From Nocardia pseudobrasiliensis NBRC 108224 (lineage in GTDB: Bacteria; Actinomycetota; Actinomycetes; Mycobacteriales; Mycobacteriaceae), in contig NZ_BDBS01000019.1 in the NCBI RefSeq assembly GCF_001613105.1, forward strand, positions 1 to 54,261: 54,261 nt of DNA, written 5' to 3'. How positions within the stretch are numbered: position 1 is the first letter of the stretch; each line of letters opens with the position of its first letter. Made by a program: the position numbers and the translations under genes. The notes below the pieces were generated by a model. It was not told the origin of the DNA, ran no database searches, and was given only the letters and a program-made list of their open reading frames with translations. This document shows positions 49,402-54,261 of the stretch, one piece after another.

Positions 49402-50409
49402 TCACGCCATGGTCGGATCCGGATCGTCGGAATCGCCCACCACATCGAGCTCGATCAACATCAGCGCGACCGCCTCCGGGGTCGGGATGATCGTGCCCGT
49501 GGTGTTCACGACCGTCCATCCGCCGCCGAGGCGGCGCAGGCGCACCCCATCCACCCGGCCGTGCTGTCGACCGCTGGCCGCGATGCGACCCACCTCGTCG
49601 AAGATGCGCACGACATCGTCGGGATGCGGAGTATCGCGATCGTCGACCATGCCCTTCCACTGGATCCGCGGCACCGGATCGGTGATCCAGCGGATCAGCC
49701 GCACATCGCGCACATCGGCCAGCACCAGGTGGCGGCGGCCGTCGGAACCGTGTCGTCCGAGTGCGGTCAGGGCGGCGCCGTCGAGCGAAACCTGTTCCGG
49801 TGCACGGTATTCGGTGACATCCTGGATCAGGCCGCGCCAGCAGTGCTCGTCGCCGTCGGGGCCGTTGCGCAGCGCCAGCCGATAGCGGCGCAGCTCCGAG
49901 CCGAGGCGCGCGGTCACATCGCCGACCCAGCGCGTGCTCGGCGCGGGTTCGAGGGTGCGCAGGATCAGGTCCATCGACCCGTCGAACCGTTCGACGTAGC
50001 GAAATGCCTCCGGCACAGTCCAATTGACCCGTTCGGGCGGCAGCTTCCAACCGAACGGCTTGTCGCCCAGTCGAATCGATCGCGCTTGCGCCGAATACCC
50101 GAATGCCGCAACGGCATACGACTCGGTCATCGCTGCACCCGGTGCGCCCATCCGAACCTGCACCCCGTGCACGCGCCCGTCCGGACCGGCGATCGGACCG
50201 GCCAGCACGCTGCGATCCTCGCCGTCGCGTCCGGTCAGCCGCGCCAGCACGGACTCACGGCGATCGTGCGCCTGCTCCACGATCCGCAGCCCGCCCGGCG
50301 GCAACAGCCGCACCGGCGAGCGCCAATCGGTCAGGCGATCGTCCACCGCGAGGACCGACCAATCCCCGCGCTCCCCCAGGGTTTCGATGAGAACCCGCAC
50401 TTCCTCCAT
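49402..50409 (-). CDS. Conserved actinobacterial protein (GAF/PAS-like, DUF5593-like)
   Basis: A 335-residue protein: N-terminal LIETLGERGDWSVLAVDDR, then a conserved stretch LGDKPFGWKLPPERVNWTVP, and repeated beta-rich PAS/GAF-like units (CWRGLIQDVTEYRAPEQVSL; VPRIQWKGMVDDRDTPHPDD). I recall similar proteins next to accD6 in Nocardia and Mycobacterium under DUF5593/DUF5628 names, but the exact family label is uncertain. The ATG has AAGGGGAG upstream. It converges with accD6 and is divergent from the repeat-rich GNAT region. A sensory or regulatory role is a guess. Confidence 0.75.
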   Translation of the reverse strand: MEEVRVLIETLGERGDWSVLAVDDRLTDWRSPVRLLPPGGLRIVEQAHDRRESVLARLTGRDGEDRSVLAGPIAGPDGRVHGVQVRMGAPGAAMTESYAVAAFGYSAQARSIRLGDKPFGWKLPPERVNWTVPEAFRYVERFDGSMDLILRTLEPAPSTRWVGDVTARLGSELRRYRLALRNGPDGDEHCWRGLIQDVTEYRAPEQVSLDGAALTALGRHGSDGRRHLVLADVRDVRLIRWITDPVPRIQWKGMVDDRDTPHPDDVVRIFDEVGRIAASGRQHGRVDGVRLRRLGGGWTVVNTTGTIIPTPEAVALMLIELDVVGDSDDPDPTMA

Positions 50410-50435
50410 GGCAGAACTCCCCTTCTGTCGTGTGC

Positions 50436-50730
50436 GGGACACTCTGCCACAGGCCCGGGCGTCGGGCAGAATGCCCGGCACGGGGTATGCGGTGGAGGCG
50501 GCACGACCGGAAGACCCGCGGGCCCGTGCGGTCGGGACACTCCGTCACAGGCCCCGGGCGTCGGGCAGAATGCCCGGCACGGGGTATGCGGTGGAGGCGG
50601 CACGACCGGAAGACCCGCGGGCCCGTGCGGTCGGGACACTCCGTCACAGGCCCCGGGCGTCGGGCAGAATGCCCGGCATGGGGTATGCGGTGGAGGCGGT
50701 TCGAGCGGAAGACCTGCGGGCCTGCGCGGC
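50436..50730 (+). repeat. 99-bp tandem repeat (three copies) duplicating the start region of the GNAT gene
   Basis: Copies start at 50436, 50534 and 50633 (period 98 then 99; the first lacks one C). Each contains upstream sequence plus the first codons of the GNAT gene. Copies 1 and 2 have ACG where copy 3 has the ATG start. Copies 1 and 2 are nearly identical to each other, while copy 3 has drifted within the coding part. The 99-bp period keeps frame, so the array is an in-frame partial gene duplication. Confidence 0.88.
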
Positions 50731-51277
50731 GGTGCTGGCCGAGGGGTTCGCCGATGATCCGGTGCACTCGTTCATCTGGCCCGAGGCCGAGGTCCGGCAC
50801 GCGATACTGCGCAGCTACTTCGAGATCTCGCTGCGCTACAGCCATCCCCTCGCCGGATTGCGGCTCGCGCGCGGCGATTCCGACCGCCTCGCCGGCGTCG
50901 CCTGCTGGCATCCCCCGGACTGGTCGCAACCGACCGCGGCCCTGTTGCGTTCGCTGCCGCCGCTGCTCGGCTGCCTGCGGACGCGGCTGCGAGCGGGGCT
51001 GACCATCCAGCACGCGATCGAGCGGTCGTATCCGAAGCAGCCGCACTGGTATCTGAACACGCTGGCGACCACTGGCCCCGTCCGCGGCCGGGGCGTGGGC
51101 CTGGCACTGCTCGCCGAACGACTCGAGGTCTGCGATCGAGACGGGCTCGACGCCTATCTGGTCTGCACCCGCGAGACCACGATCGGCTATTACGAGCGAA
51201 TCGGATTCACCGTCACCGGCCCGGTGCCGGTTCCAGGCGGACCGACCCTGTGGGGCATGCTCCGGCCCGCTAACTAG
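50678..51277 (+). CDS. GNAT-family N-acetyltransferase
   Basis: A 199-residue acetyl-CoA-dependent acyltransferase: VEAVRAEDLRACAAVLAEGF at the start, and the acetyl-CoA loop in HWYLNTLATTGPVRGRGVGL (R/Q-x-x-G-x-G/A motif) followed by YLVCTRETTIGYYERIGF. It is similar to actinomycete GNAT proteins in which the loop is preceded by HWYL. The ATG is in the third copy of the upstream repeat; no clear ribosome-binding site is present. The reading frame stays open through the upstream copies, so a longer protein with a repeated N-terminus is possible but unlikely. Its stop overlaps that of the convergent DUF3145 remnant. Substrate unknown. Confidence 0.85.
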   Translation: MGYAVEAVRAEDLRACAAVLAEGFADDPVHSFIWPEAEVRHAILRSYFEISLRYSHPLAGLRLARGDSDRLAGVACWHPPDWSQPTAALLRSLPPLLGCLRTRLRAGLTIQHAIERSYPKQPHWYLNTLATTGPVRGRGVGLALLAERLEVCDRDGLDAYLVCTRETTIGYYERIGFTVTGPVPVPGGPTLWGMLRPAN

Positions 51278-51600
51278 ACCACGTCCCGCCGCAACCACGT
51301 GACCTCCGCCCCTTCTCCCCCACTGCGATACGGCTCGAGTTCGTCGTCCCACGCGGTGCCGAGCGCGTAGGCGATATCGGCGGCGGTGCCGAGCGCGTAG
51401 GCGATATCGGCGGCGGTGCCGAGCGCGTAGGCGATATCGGCCACAGTCCCGAGCACGCAATCGATACCGGCCGCAGTCCCGCGTCGGTATGACGACCCCA
51501 CTCCCGGGCCGCGCGCACGATCGCGCGCAGGCGCATCTCGCCGACGATTACATCCCCGCTGGCGCTTGTCGGCCCCGACCACAGACCCAGGCCCGGGACG
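51274..51600 (-). pseudogene. DUF3145 gene remnant
   Basis: The C-terminal end reads GTAWDDELEPYRSGGEG then AEVTWLRRDVV, which I recognise as the end of DUF3145 proteins. Just upstream, in another frame, is LWSGPTSASGDVIVGEMRLR, the middle of the same family. Between them lies a 30-bp repeat array, and the N-terminal ~90 residues are missing. The gene is thus truncated, frameshifted and interrupted. In Streptomyces a DUF3145 gene follows the FAS-II genes (as I recall, SCO2391), so this is probably the same ancestral neighbour, decayed. Confidence 0.75.
51361..51480 (-). repeat. 30-bp tandem repeat array (four units) in the DUF3145 remnant
   Basis: Two identical units (51361 and 51391), one nearly identical (51421) and one degenerate (51451). 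On the minus strand each encodes the decapeptide GTAADIAYAL or a variant. The unit is also the normal DUF3145 sequence just before GTAWDDEL, so the array grew from the gene itself. Confidence 0.9.
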
Positions 51601-51775
51601 GAACTGAGCGTTCACCATCGACGTAGCGAGCAAGCTCATTCTTCGACGCATGCGGTGGACAGCCCACGTTCAGGCGCGGTCCGTCAGCAGGCCGGCCCAG
51701 CGGCGGTTCGGGTTTGCGCTACCCGTGGCCGCGCACATCCGATCAACCGTGCTGCCGAATGCCCGTGCGCGAAGC

Positions 51776-51982
51776 CTAGCCTCGGTCGAACTCTCCGGCT
51801 TCGACACCTGTTGTGAACGCCGCCCACTCGCCCGACGCGAAGACGAGCGCTGGACCAGCGGGATCCTTCGAATCACGTACGCCGACCAAACCACCGTCGA
51901 GATGGGCGATCTCGACACATGCGCGGTCGGTCTTGCTCCGGCTCGACTTGTACCAGGCCGCTCCGGATAGATCGATGCTCAC
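51776..51982 (-). CDS. DUF397 family protein
   Basis: A 68-residue protein: WYKSSRSKTDRACVEIAHLD then GVRDSKDPAGPALVFASGEW then AAFTTGVEAGEFD, the standard DUF397 sequence. In actinomycetes these small proteins are encoded next to XRE-HTH/DUF5753 regulators (BldB/WhiJ-like systems) and work with them. The GTG overlaps the stop of the DUF5753 gene (GTGA). The protein is intact even though its partner is frameshifted. Confidence 0.9.
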   Translation of the reverse strand: MSIDLSGAAWYKSSRSKTDRACVEIAHLDGGLVGVRDSKDPAGPALVFASGEWAAFTTGVEAGEFDRG

Positions 51983-52863
51983 TCCGAATGCTCCCTTGCG
52001 ATAGCCAAGATCAAATTCCTGCTCTCGTTCGCGTCCAACGCTATACGCCGAATCCTGGTGAGCGCATCCCGATATTGAGTGAGCTCCACTTTCCGCTCCA
52101 GGTACAGATCACCTACGAACCCCTCGACGTACACCACGGGAGGCTCTTGCAGCTTCGTGGATCGAAGCTCGAAGAAGTCCAGCCAGACGAACGAACCAGC
52201 CACCGGCCCGATGGCGTTGGCAATCGCGAACGGCGCCACCCGAATCGTGACATTAGGACGGTCTCCGATCTCGACCAGATGGCGCAGCTGGTCCGCCATG
52301 ATGCTTCTGTTCCCAATCACCTGCCGCAGACTGGCTTCGGACACTATCGCTTCGAACTCGAAGTTCGGATCTGTCAGCCGCTCCTGACGACGCATCATCA
52401 GGCTGATGCGCTGCTCGATCTCCTCCGTCGTCCAAGCGGGATTCTCAGCCCAAGCACCTCTCGCCGATACTCCGGCGTCTGCAGATGTCCCGGCACAAGG
52501 TTGAGACTCCATATCGTCATTCGTCGGGAGGCATCCTCCAGGCCCATATAATGATCGAACTCCGACGAGATCTCATCCGCGTAGGCCCGCCACCATTTTT
52601 CCACCCGCCTTGCGCGCCGACCGGACCTCCTCCCCGAGCGCCAGCAGGAACCGACGCTCACCGTCACTCACCCCCAGTCTGTCGCAAATCGCGTTGATCA
52701 TCATGCTCGGAACATTGTGCTTCAGACCGTCTTCCAGCCGACCATATGTCTGCGGTGACGTCTCCGCCGCCTTCGCCACGGCATACTCCGACAGCCCCGC
52801 CCGCTTCCGATACTTCTGCAACAGCCGACCGAGAGCTCTGCTGGCAAGCGTCGAACCGCTCAT
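51979..52863 (-). pseudogene. XRE-family HTH / DUF5753 regulator broken by two frameshifts
   Basis: Three pieces in two frames form one WhiJ-like regulator. First, an N-terminal HTH (52863 to about 52600) with LGRLLQKYRKRAGLSEYAVA. Second, a middle part with KWWRAYADEISSEFDHYMGL and LVPGHLQTPEYRREVLG. Third, a C-terminal DUF5753 part with WTTEEIEQRISLMMRRQERL and TQYRDALTRIRRIALD. The first shift is one extra A in an A5 run near 52596-52600; the second is near 52440. Removing them would give an intact protein of about 290 residues. Either a recent pseudogene or errors in homopolymers. Partner of the DUF397 gene. Confidence 0.8.
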
Positions 52864-53447
52864 TACTCAGCCTTCCTAGTCAGTCGTAGTGAAATTTGGA
52901 AATAATCCCAATGGAATATGCGACGAACCGTGCCGAAAGGCCGTGCCAGAACTCCCACCCCGCTCGCACGCAGAGTATCACTGGACATGCGACGAAAACC
53001 ATGTACAGAACATCATTCACTCTGCGCCACAACATATTTCACACTCGCGAGGAGGAGCGCCGACAAAACACTCCAATTACATACAACTGCACACCGGCGA
53101 CGACTCGGAACCAGCACGTCGCGAATTCGGTGCGGCCCCCTTGTTCCGGCGACAACCTGGTGCTCCGGCGACGGTATGACGATCGACGAGTCGGGGCGTA
53201 TGTTGTTGCAGGAGCAGCTTTTTCGAAGCCCGAGTATGGCTTGAAGCCCTGTCCTGCGCGCGGGACGGAATCAATCAGAGTGCCCAGTTGTCACCGGCGG
53301 ACCGTCACCGCCGATGACGACTCGGCATCGACTGGCCAGTTCGGGACGATCGCCTGACAGACGCTGACTCATTTCCGAATCAGACCCAGACCACGCGACC
53401 ATGCCCCGCTCCGAGTGCGGGACGAATGGGCCGTCCGTGTCGAGAGG
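52864..53447. other. Non-coding region, nothing recognised
   Basis: About 580 bases without a gene that I can support. The plus-strand frames here lack family signatures and have unusual codon choice. The segment is relatively A/T-rich at 52870-53100. It separates the XRE/DUF397 pair from the HNH gene and should contain the XRE promoter. Confidence 0.5.
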
Positions 53448-54261
53448 TTATCCGGATCTGGTGCGCTCGGATCGTTGTGCGGGAGTGAGATATTCGTGGG
53501 GGTGGTGGTAGTGATTGATTCGCGGCCGTCGACTGGGGTCGATATGCGTCGGCGGGGTCCAGCGAGTGCGGCCCGCGCAGGGGTGTCCGGGCGGTGTGGC
53601 CGTGGTTGTCCAGTTCGTATCGGCGCGGCCGACGAGCCTGTGGTGTGGTTCGCAGGCGAAGGTCAGCTGATCGACGTCGGTGTGCCCGCCATCGGCCCAT
53701 TCGTTGCGATGATGGGTCTGGCAGAGGTAGCCGGGTTTCGCGCAGCCGGGAAAACTGCACCCGATATCACGGGCGTGGAGCACGATCCGCTGATCAGCTG
53801 TGGCAATACGTTTGGTGCGGGCGAGGTAGAGCGGGCGACCGTCCCGATCATCGAACAGGGCAAGATAGTGGTGGGCGTGAGCAGCCAGGCGCAAAGCATC
53901 ACCGAGCGACAACAGCGCGCCACCCCCGGTAGCCACGGGAGGACCGGTGACATCACTGATATCAACCAGCGAACCCATCGGCCCCGCCCGACCCGACGAG
54001 CGAGCCACACCCACCGGATCTACCGGAATCACCGCATCTGTCGAATTCGCCACGCCACCCGGAACTATCGCATCCTCCGAGCGATCCGCGAAACCCACCG
54101 CGTCCACCGAATCCACCGCCTCCCCCGGAGTCACCACACCACCCGAAACCACTACAGCCTCCGAGCGATCCGCGAAACCCACCGCATCTACCGAATTCGC
54201 CACATCCCCCGAATCCGCCACACCACCCGAATCCGCCACGGCCTCCGGCACAATCACATCC
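53448..54261 (-). CDS. DUF222/13E12-type HNH endonuclease-domain protein, C-terminal part
   Basis: About 270 C-terminal residues; the start is beyond the right edge. The HNH domain shows ARDIGCSFPGCAKPGYLCQT, then HHRNEWADGGHTDVDQ and FACEPHHRLVG, with the paired Cys and His of the family. Before it lie LSLGDALRLAAHAHHYLALF and LYLARTKRIATADQR, typical of 13E12/DUF222 proteins, which are multicopy in Mycobacteriales and often near mobile DNA. A Val/Ala/Ser/Asp-rich linker with an 84-bp near-repeat (starting 54074 and 54158, encoding VDAVGFADRSE) precedes this part. Biological role not established. Confidence 0.88.
   Translation of the reverse strand, partial: DVIVPEAVADSGGVADSGDVANSVDAVGFADRSEAVVVSGGVVTPGEAVDSVDAVGFADRSEDAIVPGGVANSTDAVIPVDPVGVARSSGRAGPMGSLVDISDVTGPPVATGGGALLSLGDALRLAAHAHHYLALFDDRDGRPLYLARTKRIATADQRIVLHARDIGCSFPGCAKPGYLCQTHHRNEWADGGHTDVDQLTFACEPHHRLVGRADTNWTTTATPPGHPCAGRTRWTPPTHIDPSRRPRINHYHHPHEYLTPAQRSERTRSG

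Noticed and set aside
50436..51480. CRISPR array
   Set aside because: The 99-bp and 30-bp repeats are contiguous tandem copies of coding sequence without unique spacers.

Overview
The window looks like chromosome of a nocardia-type actinomycete (order Mycobacteriales, probably Nocardia). It has high-GC codon use. Its right half carries a housekeeping block in the order known from Mycobacterium: ahpE, a DUF3052 gene, a lipoprotein, aceE, a PucR-type fasR, fabD, acpM, kasA, accD6. KasA keeps the same active-site numbering as the M. tuberculosis enzyme (C171, H311, H345). F420-dependent enzymes are also present. The genus is inferred from gene content, not from a marker gene.

Positions 1-33667 hold a biosynthetic gene cluster that runs off the left edge. 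Reading from the left: a mevalonate operon (HMG-CoA reductase, HMG-CoA synthase, mevalonate kinase, start of mevalonate diphosphate decarboxylase); a UbiA prenyltransferase; a degenerate SDR; a histidine kinase; a small cupin-like protein; a leftward operon of SDR, SRPBCC/F420-reductase fusion, polyprenyl diphosphate synthase, class II terpene cyclase with a DLDTT motif, and MFS exporter; a rightward operon of AMP-ligase, second UbiA and second AMP-ligase; a flavodoxin; a rightward operon of DAHP synthase, LAL/LuxR regulator, F420-dependent glucose-6-phosphate dehydrogenase, second SRPBCC/F420-reductase fusion, KAS III and FAD enzyme; a leftward set of EntA-like SDR, PhzD and PhzE; and finally a NarL response regulator and a SARP activator. 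Together these predict a dedicated C5 supply, a class II-cyclised prenyl diphosphate, a chorismate-derived aromatic amine (most simply 3-hydroxyanthranilate), two adenylating enzymes plus a KAS III to couple acyl units, two UbiA proteins to attach the prenyl group, and a self-contained F420H2 supply for two reductases. I predict a prenylated or terpenoid 3-hydroxyanthranilate-type meroterpenoid. I do not recognise the exact cluster.

Positions 33632-34503 are two small coupled genes (HTH protein and zinc-ribbon protein). Positions 34788-38790 are a decayed integrative element in a tRNA-Val(UAC) gene, bounded by 49-bp direct repeats. It carries a SnoaL-like gene, a lipoprotein with an allene-oxide-cyclase-like barrel, a LysR regulator with duplicated operator-like promoters, a multicopper-oxidase remnant and a truncated tyrosine integrase.

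Positions 38870-50409 are the ahpE-aceE-FAS-II core, with a 17-bp hairpin between kasA and accD6. From 50410 to the right edge the DNA is eroded and repeat-rich: a GNAT gene whose start region is tandemly repeated, a DUF3145 pseudogene with a 30-bp repeat array, a frameshifted XRE/DUF5753 gene with its DUF397 partner, and a partial DUF222/HNH endonuclease-like gene.
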